This document shows positions 25,457 to 34,788 of a DNA stretch of 52,732 nt, in pieces. The DNA is taken from NCBI GenBank assembly GCA_020629005.1, contig JAHDEE010000003.1, forward strand, positions 1 to 52,732, given 5' to 3'. Numbering within the stretch: the stretch's first letter is position 1; each line of letters begins with the position of its first letter. Origin of the DNA: Chitinophagales bacterium (GTDB lineage Bacteria > Bacteroidota > Bacteroidia > Chitinophagales > UBA2359). The notes below the pieces were generated by a model. The model made no database searches. It was not told where the DNA came from and saw only the letters and a program-made list of their open reading frames with translations. Both the position numbers and the translations under genes were made by a program.

Positions 25457-26869
25457 ATGCGAGTGATAGCACTGCTCTTTGTTACCGTTTTTTCTTACTG
25501 CAATATTGAGGCTAAAAGCAATACTTTCATATTTGGCCAGCATTCTGATGTAAAATCGGGTTCCGTATCAGTGTCAATGATTACTAATCACCTGGGAGGG
25601 GAGGAGACTATCGTTGAAACTATGGTAAATGAGGATGGGAGCTTTATTGTGCCTTTGGAGATCAGCAAGACTGGAATCGGGCTTATGAGCTTGGGTGAGC
25701 GCCGGTATTACCTTTACCTGGAGCCGGGTAGCAGACTTGATTTTGATTTCGATTCGAAGAGAGATAAGGCATTACATATAAAGGGGGATGATGGTGCATC
25801 TGAATGCCTCTGTACTTATGGAGATGAGTTTTTGTTTCCTAACAAGGCGAATTCTGTTATTTTGTCGCCAGGTACGACCGTGCTTAAGGAACATCATGAA
25901 AATTTGAAGCCACTAAGTGTAGATGAGCGCTTGACTTACATAGAAAAGCAGCGACAGTTGGAGCTGGACTTTGTGGAAAGCTGTGAAGGGGCACCTTCTG
26001 ATTTTATGGAGTACCTGGAGGTGTATGCCAACGGAAAGTGGCTTTCTACTCAATTGCGGTATGTGGATTATAAGTCGCTCGATTCAGGTAAGAAGACCCA
26101 ATACCATCAGATGCTGAAAGACTTATCCTTGGATGAGGATAGGATGGTGCTATATCCTGCTTTTGGGGTTTTTATTGACAATTACCTGCTTAATCGGACC
26201 GGAGAAGCGGTAAACCGGAGTTTGGACTACTTCAAGGATTGGGCAATGTTATATGAATATGGCAGAGATTTTATGGACGAGCTTGGAATGGCCACAAGAG
26301 AGTACATGTTGACCAGATTGTTGTTTAATAACCTTAATCCCCGAAAGGCCGATTCGATGAAAGAGCCTTATCAGGCTCTAATGGCCTCAGTGAAATCCGC
26401 AGAGCACAAAGAGCTTTTGCAAAGAAAGTGGGATCGTGCATTTAAGTTTGCCGGCGGTAGCAGCGCACCAGATATTACCTTCGTTTCCGCGGAGCAGGAG
26501 CAGGGTTATTTGAGTGATTACCGTGGTAAATACGTTTATCTGAGTTTTTGGGCTAAGTGGTGTGGAAAGTGCATTTCTGAAATGGAGGCATCCGAATCGA
26601 ATCGAAAAGCAGCTCAGCATCCAAATATCGAATTCCTGTTTGTGAATGTGGATGAAGATCGGGGAGACTGGCTGAATCATCCCAGTCGAAAGAGTACAAC
26701 AGGCACCCATGTTTGGACTCCAGGAATCAAATCGGAGGCGGCAAAGAGCTATGAAATCTTCAGCCTTCCTCGCTATTATCTGATCGATCCGAATGGTGAT
26801 TTCATTAGTTCCTTTCCGAAAGCAAGTTCGCCTGAGTTTGTTTCTTTCGTGCAATCTTTGAGTAAGTGA
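25457..26869 (+). CDS. TlpA-like thioredoxin-fold protein, exported
   Basis: 470 residues from the Met at 25457, which starts a signal peptide (MRVIALLFVTVFSYCNIEA); an upstream frame start at 25397 is inside the probable promoter. The N-terminal part (about 20-120) is a beta-rich domain like the DUF4369-type domains found before TlpA domains in Bacteroidota. The middle 200 residues are helical. The C-terminal thioredoxin/AhpC-TSA fold includes SFWAKWCGKC, with redox cysteines C369 and C372, and a cis-Pro in SLPRYYLIDPNG. Such proteins are periplasmic thiol-disulfide oxidoreductases. The surrounding Cys-containing secreted proteins (cassettes, Cys-rich protease segments) could be clients, but this is positional inference. 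Confidence 0.85.
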   Translation: MRVIALLFVTVFSYCNIEAKSNTFIFGQHSDVKSGSVSVSMITNHLGGEETIVETMVNEDGSFIVPLEISKTGIGLMSLGERRYYLYLEPGSRLDFDFDSKRDKALHIKGDDGASECLCTYGDEFLFPNKANSVILSPGTTVLKEHHENLKPLSVDERLTYIEKQRQLELDFVESCEGAPSDFMEYLEVYANGKWLSTQLRYVDYKSLDSGKKTQYHQMLKDLSLDEDRMVLYPAFGVFIDNYLLNRTGEAVNRSLDYFKDWAMLYEYGRDFMDELGMATREYMLTRLLFNNLNPRKADSMKEPYQALMASVKSAEHKELLQRKWDRAFKFAGGSSAPDITFVSAEQEQGYLSDYRGKYVYLSFWAKWCGKCISEMEASESNRKAAQHPNIEFLFVNVDEDRGDWLNHPSRKSTTGTHVWTPGIKSEAAKSYEIFSLPRYYLIDPNGDFISSFPKASSPEFVSFVQSLSK

Positions 26870-27004
26870 TTGACAATTAGAGATTTGTGCGGATGATTGT
26901 GGTGATCATTTGTTTGCCGATGATGAAGATGTGCTGATCGTAATTTCAGTAAATGCAACCTTCTGGACTTAGCTTGCTTCTCCATAACTGAACAAACTCA
27001 GGCT

Positions 27005-27697
27005 ATGGCAGGCAAGTTGATTACCTTTTTCGTCTTATTGATACAAGTTGTTTCACTTAATGCGCAGCATCAGGATGAGATTCATTATCTGGATCTGGAA
27101 GATCTGGATTTACGGTCGCACCGACCTATAAGTTTTTCAGACGATGCAAATGCTGTAACCTTGGCCATTGAGCTGCTCTATTTTGAGGCGAACTGGACCA
27201 GCACTGGAAATTTGATTGAGTGGTCGGCTGCTTATTCCAATGAGGCAAAATTCTTTCTTTTGGAGAAGACCCTTGATGGAGAAGACTTCTACCCTATATG
27301 TGTACTTGACAGTGGGGAAGAGTACTATCGTTATACGGATGCTAGTTTCGAAGCCGCGGCGGCATGTTATCGGCTTAGCTGGGTAACTGAGAGTGGCATT
27401 CCATCGGTGGTTTCAACTGTGGAATGCGTCGATCGGCCAATCGCAACTGATTTTGAGTTTGTTCATCACGGTGCGTCACGTGATTGTGTCTTAAGGTTGA
27501 ACACCTATGAGCCAGTCAACTTGTACTTCCGAATATTTGATCAAAATGGCAGAATGGTTTTTGAAAGAGAATATATCGGCGCAGACTTTCTCCAGGAGCA
27601 ACTGAATTTGGCTGGTCTGAGATCGGGTATATACACTGTAGTCGCAATCATCGATCAGCAAAAGGTTGTTGAGCGCATTGCACTTGCAGGCAATTGA
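27005..27697 (+). CDS. Small secreted protein with T9SS type A-like C-terminal domain
   Basis: 230 residues with a signal peptide (MAGKLITFFVLLIQVVSLNAQ). The central region (FEANWTSTGNLIEWSAAYSNE...FFLLEKTLDGEDF...YRYTD) follows the fibronectin-type pattern often found just before T9SS tails (leaxWxTxxExNxxxFxVErS). The last 70 residues (IFDQNGRMVFEREY...LAGLRSGIYTVVAIIDQQKVVERIAL) match the later strands of a type A sorting domain. The usual YPNP opening motif is absent, so export by the T9SS is likely but less certain than for its neighbours. It follows the TlpA-like gene by 135 bases and is followed by a good terminator, so the two may form a short operon. Confidence 0.75.
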   Translation: MAGKLITFFVLLIQVVSLNAQHQDEIHYLDLEDLDLRSHRPISFSDDANAVTLAIELLYFEANWTSTGNLIEWSAAYSNEAKFFLLEKTLDGEDFYPICVLDSGEEYYRYTDASFEAAAACYRLSWVTESGIPSVVSTVECVDRPIATDFEFVHHGASRDCVLRLNTYEPVNLYFRIFDQNGRMVFEREYIGADFLQEQLNLAGLRSGIYTVVAIIDQQKVVERIALAGN

Positions 27698-27700
27698 GTT

Positions 27701-27733
27701 CGGAACTCAATTACAATACCCAGTTCCGTTTTT
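27701..27733 (+). terminator. Intrinsic terminator after the 27005-27697 gene
   Basis: CGGAACT and AGTTCCG pair over seven bases around a 14-base loop and are followed by five T residues. The left arm is shared with the 21-base palindrome that covers the stop codon, so two alternative hairpins are possible. Confidence 0.65.
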
Positions 27734-27796
27734 GCCGAAGTCCGAAAGGTCTTCATTCGTAGCTTTTCCAGACAGCTGGGTTTCGTCTATCGCGTC

Positions 27797-30700
27797 CTAA
27801 TTTTTCGAGTCTGGTCCGATTAGCTCCGGCGGAGCTATATCAGCAAAGGTGCCATCATGTCTCAGTGCTCGGAAGTCAACTGGTACAACAGAAGAGACTC
27901 CTTCTTCTGCCATCGTTACGCCATAGATAACATCTGTGGAAGCCATGGTATTCTTGTTGTGGGTTACCAGAATAAACTGCGAATCTTCTGAGAACTTTCT
28001 GATGATGTTGTTGAATTTATCCACGTTCATATCATCCAGCGGCGCGTCAACCTCATCCAATACACAGAATGGTGCTGGCTTTAGCAAATACAAGCTAAAT
28101 ATGAGTGCCAGAGCGGTTAATGACTTTTCCCCTCCGGACAACTGATCGATCGTTTGAGGGCGTTTCCCTTTGGGCTTTGCCATGATGTTGATGTCAGCCT
28201 CCAAAGGATTTTCCGGATCACTTAGTGTCAAATCACAGGTGTCGCCTGGGTGGAACAGCATGCGGAATACATCATGGAAGTTTGCACGTGCTTTCTCAAA
28301 GGATTCCATGAACATCGCTGAGGCTGTTTCTTCAATTTCAGCCATTGTTTTTTGAAGCGTTTCTTTTGCATCGAATAGGTCTTGCCTCTGGCTGACGATA
28401 AAGTCGTAACGCTCTTTGATTTCCTGAAAGGCTTCCATTGCCATCGGGTTGATAGGGCCGTAGTTTTCCAGGCGTTTCTTCCACTTAGTAACGAGGGTAT
28501 CCAACTCTTCTGGGGGCAGCTTGTTTACTGGTTCGCGCTCTAGCAGTTCTTCGATAGATGTTTCGAATTCAATGGAAAGACGTTCCTTGATGGAGACCAC
28601 TTCTATTTCCTGTTTGCCGATGCGCTCTTTTATCTGCAACAGCTTTTCGGAGACTTTTTGCAATTGCTTTTCTTTCTCACGCAGCTCTTTGTCGATTTCG
28701 TTGATCTTTCCTTTGGCTGCATAATAGTCTTTCTCAGCTACTGCAAGGGTTTCCTCAAAACCGGTTCTCTGTTCTCGCAAATCGTTCCAAACTGCTTCTG
28801 CTTCGTTGAATTTGTTCTGCAGCTCGAGAATACTTTGCTGAGATTCTTTGATTGCATCCGAGTTGGCGCTAAGAGCCGCGGTAGTATTTTTTAGTTCATT
28901 TGTTTTGAATACAAGCTTTTGCATTACTGAATTTACAAGATTTTGCTGCTTGTGAAACTCTATGTTCTGGACATTGTAATGTTGCCTGCCTTGCTCCAAT
29001 AGCTTGGAAGATTCGTTGTATGTAGCGCGGAACTGCTCCAACTCTGTGGCCTTGCTATCCCTTTCTGTTTTGAGAGATTCCTGTGCGGACAGCAATTGTA
29101 GAATATTGCTTTCCATTTCAGCGATCTTACTATTGAGCGTATCATTTTTGCTTTCCGATTGCTGAATCATGATTTCCAGGTTCTCCACCTTGGCAGTGTG
29201 TTGGATGACCTGATTGTTTTGCTGGCTGAGTTTGCTTTGTAGCGCTCTGATATCTTGGGCTCTACTTTGTTGTTTCAACTGTTGTAGCCTGTTTTTGTTT
29301 TCCGCTATTTGAGATTCCAGGTCAAGGGTTTGGGAGCTAAGGTTCTCAACTTCAGCTTTGATCTTTTCCAGGTTTTGCACACGGCCAATTCTCTTGCCTT
29401 CAAAAGCACCTACCGAGCCGCCAGATATTACCCCTTTGGAACGAATACATCTTCCGTCTCTGCTAAGGAAAGTAATGTGCTCATGCTTTGCCAGTTCCGC
29501 CTTTGAAATCGAATCATCGCCTTCTGGCAAGATGTAGACATTTTTCAGCAATTGCCTGGCTAGCTGCTGGTATTCCGAGGCGGTCTCAATGATTTGAGCG
29601 GCAGGGATGGCATCGGGCAAGGGACTTTGAGCAGCAGCTGCATCGCCGAACTCATTGAGCACAAAGAAGTTTGCTTTGCCCTTCTTGTTACTGTGCAGGA
29701 GGGAGACACCTTCAAATGCTGCGTTCGAGCTTTGCACTACGTAATAGTTCATTCGATCTCCCAGGTAGTTTTCGACAGCGACTTTGTATTCGTCCTGGCA
29801 GCCAAGGATATCGGAGAGTAGAGGAGCTTGCGTATTCCAGTCCTTTGTGGTTTTCAGGAATTTGATCGATTCTGGAAATCCTTCAAGATTGTCTACCAGG
29901 CTTTTAGTCAGATCATACTCGCTTTGCTTGACATCACGCTCTCTGCTTAAGCTGTTGTATTTCTGTAGGAGCTCATCCAATTGCTCCCCTTTGGACTTGA
30001 TTTCTTGAAGGTCTTGTTCTTCGGCAGACTCCAGTTCTGACAAGGATTTGCTAATTTCTTCCTTGGTTTTCTCCAGTTCCTGTAATTGTTGGCTCAAGTT
30101 TTCCAACTCGGTCCTTCGGTTTTTGGACTGCGAGGTACTATCGGTAATTTCTGATAGTAGATTTTCTTTCTGGGTTGTTTTGACAACAGCCAGTTTTTCT
30201 TGTTCGAATACGTTTTGCTGGCTTTCTTTAAAACTTTGATCCAGCTTTTGCAAGTGGAGCTTTTTTTGCTCAAAGTCCAGTCTTACTTTTTCTGTATCTT
30301 CCTTTAGTTGATCGAGCTTACGCGTAATGTTACCCAGCTTTTCCTTTTCTGTGTCTTCCTCATTCGCATGTTGCTCAATTTCCTGCTGCAATTGCTGTAC
30401 TTTCTGGTTGTCAGTTTCGATTTGCCGTTGCAGGCTCTCTTTCTTCTCCTTGACGAATTTCAGATTTTCAGCAAGTACATTTTTCTCGTTGCCTTTTTGT
30501 TGTAGCGTTTCGACATGTTCGTTTAGCGCTTTCTGCTGATTCCTCAACGCCTCTTCTGCTTCTTGTATCAAATCCTTATCGCCGGATAAGCTTTGATCGA
30601 TGGTTTCGATTTCCTTTTCGAGGGTAGATTTTTTCACACTGAAATCTTCCATCTGTTCCCTAAGGCTCCCACTGTTTTCCCGGAAGTCTTTCAGATTGAA

Positions 30701-31393
30701 GGCGGCGAGATCCAAACTGTGCTCCTTGTATTTGTCTCTTAGTTTGTAGTACCTCTGTGTCTTTCTCGCTTGTTTTTCCAGGGAATTGAGATTGCCTTCT
30801 ATCTCATGTAGTAGGTCTTCTACTCTTTCCAAATCAGCATCAGTACCTTTCAGTTTAGAAAGCGTCTCTCGCTTGCGCTTCTTGTACTTAGAGATCCCAG
30901 CTGCCTGATCGAATAATTTCTTCCTGATATTGTCTTTGTTGGCAAGGATATCCCCGATCATTCCGAGCTCAATAATGGCATATGAATCACTGCTGATTCC
31001 GGTATCCATTAGCAGTCCAGTGATGTCTCTTAGTCGGCAGGAAACACCATTCAAGCGGTATTCACTTTCTCCCGTTCTGTATAGCATTCTGGTGACTGTG
31101 ACGGTAGAGAATTCAGTGGGGAGAAGCCCTTTTGTGTTTTCGAAAGTTAGGGAGACTTCAGCCGTTCCAGCTGATCTTCTCTTCTTCGTTCCATTGAAAA
31201 TAACACTGTCCATCTTGTCAAGACGAAGGCTACGGGTTCGTTGCTCTCCCAATACCCATCGAATCGCATCGACTACATTAGACTTTCCACAGCCGTTGGG
31301 GCCTACGACACCTGTGATATTATCCTGGAAATGAATGACAGACTTATCTGCAAAGCTTTTGAAGCCTTTAAGTTCTAGTTTTTTTAAGCGCAC
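27797..31393 (-). CDS. smc: Chromosome segregation protein SMC
   Basis: 1198 residues, full length for bacterial SMC, with a GTG start. The Walker A motif GPNGCGKSN is at 31-39 of the N-terminal head. Long coiled coils run from about 170 to 500 and 680 to 1000. They flank a hinge that includes LEGFPESIKFL, LLSDILGCQDEYKVAVENYLGD and RDGRCIRSKGVISGGS. The C-terminal head carries the ABC signature LSGGEKSLTA at 1085-1094 and Walker B FCVLDEVDAPLDD near 1109. SMC forms the ATP-driven condensin-like ring with ScpA and ScpB that loads at parS sites and organises the origin region; neither partner is in the window. It is a single gene here, divergent from the porP/sprF gene with a 222-base gap. Confidence 0.97.
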   Translation of the reverse strand: MRLKKLELKGFKSFADKSVIHFQDNITGVVGPNGCGKSNVVDAIRWVLGEQRTRSLRLDKMDSVIFNGTKKRRSAGTAEVSLTFENTKGLLPTEFSTVTVTRMLYRTGESEYRLNGVSCRLRDITGLLMDTGISSDSYAIIELGMIGDILANKDNIRKKLFDQAAGISKYKKRKRETLSKLKGTDADLERVEDLLHEIEGNLNSLEKQARKTQRYYKLRDKYKEHSLDLAAFNLKDFRENSGSLREQMEDFSVKKSTLEKEIETIDQSLSGDKDLIQEAEEALRNQQKALNEHVETLQQKGNEKNVLAENLKFVKEKKESLQRQIETDNQKVQQLQQEIEQHANEEDTEKEKLGNITRKLDQLKEDTEKVRLDFEQKKLHLQKLDQSFKESQQNVFEQEKLAVVKTTQKENLLSEITDSTSQSKNRRTELENLSQQLQELEKTKEEISKSLSELESAEEQDLQEIKSKGEQLDELLQKYNSLSRERDVKQSEYDLTKSLVDNLEGFPESIKFLKTTKDWNTQAPLLSDILGCQDEYKVAVENYLGDRMNYYVVQSSNAAFEGVSLLHSNKKGKANFFVLNEFGDAAAAQSPLPDAIPAAQIIETASEYQQLARQLLKNVYILPEGDDSISKAELAKHEHITFLSRDGRCIRSKGVISGGSVGAFEGKRIGRVQNLEKIKAEVENLSSQTLDLESQIAENKNRLQQLKQQSRAQDIRALQSKLSQQNNQVIQHTAKVENLEIMIQQSESKNDTLNSKIAEMESNILQLLSAQESLKTERDSKATELEQFRATYNESSKLLEQGRQHYNVQNIEFHKQQNLVNSVMQKLVFKTNELKNTTAALSANSDAIKESQQSILELQNKFNEAEAVWNDLREQRTGFEETLAVAEKDYYAAKGKINEIDKELREKEKQLQKVSEKLLQIKERIGKQEIEVVSIKERLSIEFETSIEELLEREPVNKLPPEELDTLVTKWKKRLENYGPINPMAMEAFQEIKERYDFIVSQRQDLFDAKETLQKTMAEIEETASAMFMESFEKARANFHDVFRMLFHPGDTCDLTLSDPENPLEADINIMAKPKGKRPQTIDQLSGGEKSLTALALIFSLYLLKPAPFCVLDEVDAPLDDMNVDKFNNIIRKFSEDSQFILVTHNKNTMASTDVIYGVTMAEEGVSSVVPVDFRALRHDGTFADIAPPELIGPDSKN

Positions 31394-31615
31394 TGGGTTT
31401 CTTTAAAGTGTTTTGGCTGTGGCAACCACAATTATACTTAGCTATCCTCTTCTTCGCATGCTGATTAAGAAAATTGGCGGGGAAATGAGCAATTGCGAAG
31501 GTCCTTCAAAACGAAAGGCGAAGTTACAGAAATCGCATCAAAATTGAGACATTTAGTGGAATTTGAAATGGCTCATAATTGAATTACAGGAAAATAGGTT
31601 AATTTTCAACTCTTA

Positions 31616-32635
31616 ATGAATATGATGAGAAAAGCGCTGCTTCGAATAGCCTTATTAATACTGCCATTGAGCTTCTGTATTCATCCCTTATTGAGTCAGG
31701 ACATCCACTTTAGCCAATACGTAGCCTCTCCTCTAACGCTCAATCCTGCTTCAGGTGGTGATTATGAAGGCGCTTGGCGTGCTATGGCAATCTATAGAAG
31801 TCAATGGGCAGCAATATCCACTCCCTTTGAATCAATTGCAATTGGTTACGAAAAGAAATTTGAAAAATTCAATGGGGGTTTAGTGTTTCTCAACGATCGT
31901 ACGGGCGATGTTAGGCTCAATTCAAACAAGCTGTATGCCAACCTTGGATTGGTCAGAAGCCTTGCTGGTTTGGAGTTGCGATTGGGAGGGCAGTTGGGAC
32001 TAGCTCACAAGTATGTTGATGTCAACAGCCTCAGTTATCCCAATCAGTTCAATTACGGATCTGGACAATTTGACCCCTCTCTTCCAAATGGCGAAAACAA
32101 TATCAAGAATTCGATTCTTTATCCTGATTTGAATCTTGGCATCTTCCTGCGGAGAAATTCTGAAAAGCTTAGCCCATTTCTTGGTCTAAGCGTTTTTCAC
32201 GTAACACATCCTAACGAGTCCTTTTCAGGTTATACGGAGCGGTTGCCGATGAGAACCAATGTGAATCTAGGAATCAATTGGCGCTTAAGTCCACAGATTG
32301 CTTTCGTTCCAGAAGTACTTTATAGTCATCATACCAAGGCTCATGAATTACTTGCCGGTGCACATGCCTATTACTACCTGCTACCGAATGCTCTACAGGC
32401 CAAGTCACTGTTCGTAGGAGGGGAGGTCAGGACTGGCTTGGGACGTAATACAGATGCATTGATTGTAATTGCCGGGATGGAAATCAAGAAGATAAGGGCT
32501 GGCATTAGCTATGATTCCAATGTTTCGCAGCTTTCGGATGCCACCAATAGTCAAGGAGCCTTTGAGCTTTCTTTGATTTATACAGGCATTATTTCGGTGC
32601 CAGAACAAATACAAATCCCTTGTGATCGTTACTGA
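31616..32635 (+). CDS. PorP/SprF family type IX secretion system membrane protein
   Basis: 339 residues with an N-terminal signal region ending near LLSQDIHFSQY. The opening DIHFSQYVASPLTLNPASGG is the family hallmark of PorP/SprF proteins (IHxSQf..sPLxlNPAxtG). They fold as outer-membrane beta barrels of about 14 strands. Later segments (WAAISTPFESIAIGYEKKF, GGQLGLAHKYV) fit the family. In Flavobacterium, SprF is needed to export the giant adhesin SprB. Other SprF-like genes sit next to large cargo with type B sorting domains. That is the arrangement here, with a PorE-like gene two bases downstream and a 1454-residue type B protein at 35861. It probably serves that cargo. Confidence 0.9.
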   Translation: MNMMRKALLRIALLILPLSFCIHPLLSQDIHFSQYVASPLTLNPASGGDYEGAWRAMAIYRSQWAAISTPFESIAIGYEKKFEKFNGGLVFLNDRTGDVRLNSNKLYANLGLVRSLAGLELRLGGQLGLAHKYVDVNSLSYPNQFNYGSGQFDPSLPNGENNIKNSILYPDLNLGIFLRRNSEKLSPFLGLSVFHVTHPNESFSGYTERLPMRTNVNLGINWRLSPQIAFVPEVLYSHHTKAHELLAGAHAYYYLLPNALQAKSLFVGGEVRTGLGRNTDALIVIAGMEIKKIRAGISYDSNVSQLSDATNSQGAFELSLIYTGIISVPEQIQIPCDRY

Positions 32636-32637
32636 TC

Positions 32638-34752
32638 ATGCCCCCAATAACAGACTATATGCTTGCGAATCGATTGATCATTTGCTTTTTCTTATTCCTG
32701 TTGACTAGCCTGTCAGCAAATGGGCAGTTGGACAGGTTGAACAAACTTGGTGCAGGTGCCTTGAGTGATTACGGCGACTCTGCGCTCAGTATGGGAGATG
32801 GGTGGTCCGCAGTGGACTACTTTTCTGCACTGACAAAGAAAAAGCCGAAAGATGCCAGCGCCCGGTTTCGTCTAGGCTTGGCTTATAAAATGTCTCGGCA
32901 GTACGAAAAGGCGGAGGCTGCTTTTGTGAAAGCCTATGAGTTGGATTCAGAGAAACAGGTAAAGGCCTTGTACGAACAGGGGATCATGCAGCAAATGCAG
33001 GGGCAGTATGAGCAAGCCGCAGAAACCTTATTGAATTTTCGCAAAAAGAATCGCGGAGCTAAGGATTCCAAACTGATGTCTAAGAAAGTCCGGCTTGCCG
33101 TGGAAGGCTGCAATATGGCACGACGCCTAATTGACACGATTCCCCTCAATGTGGAAATAAAACATCTGCCGAAAAGTGTAAATTCTCTGCACATAGATTT
33201 TTCACCGGCAATTAGCCCAGATGGCACTTTGATCTATGGTTCGCTAAAAGATGAAGGTTACGATAAAGCTTATAAACTTCGGGAGCTGGATTCTGCGCCT
33301 ACCAGGAAACTCTATGAAGCAAAACTTGAAAACGGCAAGTGGGTAGATCAAGGAGAATTGAAGGGACCTTTCAATCAAGCTGCAATGAATTCCGGAAACG
33401 GGAAATTCAGTCCGGATGGCGAACGTTTCTTCTTCAGCCGATGCGCTAGAAATAAGAAAAACAAGAACATTTGCGCGATTTATTTGAGTAGACTGGAAGA
33501 TGGGAAGTGGAGCACGCCAGAAAAACTCCCAGAAGCGATTAATCATCCAGACTATAGCTCCACAATGCCCTGCTTTGGTTTCGAAACTTTTCGTAACAGG
33601 GAACTGCTGTACTTTGTTTCTGACAGACCTGAAGGAAAAGGCGGCATGGATATCTGGTATTCTCTATACGACAGTAAGAAAGGTGTTTATAGAGCAGCTG
33701 CAAATTGCGGTTCAAGAATAAACACTTCGGAAGATGAGCTTTCGCCCTATTTTGATGTCGGAGCAAGAACGCTGTACTTCAGTTCAAATGGCAAGCCAGG
33801 GTTAGGTGGTCTGGATGTATTTAAAGCTGTAGGTGAAATGAGGAAATGGGAGCCAGCAGAAAATGTAGGATACCCCATAAATACGGAGAAAGACGAGCTG
33901 TACTACATTCTCGCTGAGGATGGTGAATCCGGCTTCTTCACCAGTAACCGGGCGGAAGCACGTACTTTTAAACACAAGTTTTGTTGTGATGATATATTTG
34001 CGTTTAACAATTTGCCGGAACCGATCCCCGAAAAGAAGGATTCTGTAATCACGGAGCTGCCTCAAGAAATTCAGCCAAAACTTGTAGGAAGGGTGATCGA
34101 AACAGATCCAGCGGATCCGGTTGAGAAGATTGTGGGAAATGCGCTCATTACACTTTATGAGCTTGAAAATGGCAAGCGAAAGTTTGTTCGTTCTGTCTAT
34201 AGCAAGAAGGATGGGAAGTACGATTTCAAATTGATACCCGGTCTGGACTATGAGATCACAGTGAGCAAGGACGGATACTTTTCGAAAACCCTCCCTGTTG
34301 AGAAGTCGAGCTCAGGAGAGCCCACCATTAAGAAGGACCTGAAACTCGAGCAACTGGCAAAGGGACCAATAATTATCAAGAATATTTATTACGAATTTGA
34401 TAAGGCAGATTTGACTCCGGAATCGAAGGCCGCGATTGACAAATACCTTTACCCGGTGCTTTCTGACAATCCCTCAATTATCGTTGAAATCAGTTCTCAT
34501 ACTGACAGCAAGGGCAATGACTCCTACAATCGACGTTTATCGCAGCAGCGGGCTGAATCAGTAGTAAGATATCTGAAAGAAAAGGGGCTCAAAGCTGACC
34601 GACTACAAGCCAAGGGATACGGAGAATCTGTTCCAATTGCGGCCAATAAAAACGAAGATGGTAGTGACAATCCTGAAGGACGGCAAAAGAATCGTCGAAC
34701 GGAGTTTAGAGTTGTTGGCCAGATTGATCAGGATGTACAATACAAGGAGTAA
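32638..34752 (+). CDS. PorE-like protein: TPR, PD40 propeller, carboxypeptidase-regulatory domain, OmpA peptidoglycan-binding domain
   Basis: 704 residues from the first ATG, two bases after the PorP/SprF stop. The Met at 32659 gives a tidier signal peptide (MLANRLIICFFLFLLTSLSANGQ) and is a real alternative. Domain order is two or three TPRs (about 45-140, FRLGLAYKMSRQYEKAEAAF), then a WD40/PD40 beta-propeller (about 180-450, ISPDGTLIYGSLKDEG, GKFSPDGERFFFSRC, ELSPYFDVGARTLYFSSNG). A carboxypeptidase-regulatory-like beta domain follows (about 485-565), then an OmpA_C domain (about 575-695) with the peptidoglycan-binding pattern TDSKGNDSYNRRLSQQRA. This is the architecture of PorE of Porphyromonas gingivalis, which links the T9SS to peptidoglycan. 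It most likely works with the adjacent PorP/SprF in cargo export. Confidence 0.88.
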   Translation: MPPITDYMLANRLIICFFLFLLTSLSANGQLDRLNKLGAGALSDYGDSALSMGDGWSAVDYFSALTKKKPKDASARFRLGLAYKMSRQYEKAEAAFVKAYELDSEKQVKALYEQGIMQQMQGQYEQAAETLLNFRKKNRGAKDSKLMSKKVRLAVEGCNMARRLIDTIPLNVEIKHLPKSVNSLHIDFSPAISPDGTLIYGSLKDEGYDKAYKLRELDSAPTRKLYEAKLENGKWVDQGELKGPFNQAAMNSGNGKFSPDGERFFFSRCARNKKNKNICAIYLSRLEDGKWSTPEKLPEAINHPDYSSTMPCFGFETFRNRELLYFVSDRPEGKGGMDIWYSLYDSKKGVYRAAANCGSRINTSEDELSPYFDVGARTLYFSSNGKPGLGGLDVFKAVGEMRKWEPAENVGYPINTEKDELYYILAEDGESGFFTSNRAEARTFKHKFCCDDIFAFNNLPEPIPEKKDSVITELPQEIQPKLVGRVIETDPADPVEKIVGNALITLYELENGKRKFVRSVYSKKDGKYDFKLIPGLDYEITVSKDGYFSKTLPVEKSSSGEPTIKKDLKLEQLAKGPIIIKNIYYEFDKADLTPESKAAIDKYLYPVLSDNPSIIVEISSHTDSKGNDSYNRRLSQQRAESVVRYLKEKGLKADRLQAKGYGESVPIAANKNEDGSDNPEGRQKNRRTEFRVVGQIDQDVQYKE

Positions 34753-34788
34753 AAAGGAAAGCAGCCCGGGACACTGTTTGCCGTGAAG

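Noticed and set aside
29594-30539. Plus-strand open frames inside smc
   Set aside because: They are reverse readings of coiled-coil codons, giving Ser/Phe/Cys-rich peptides, and are not genes.
32934-33766. Minus-strand open frames inside the PorE-like gene
   Set aside because: No signal, domain or start context. The plus-strand gene accounts fully for the region.
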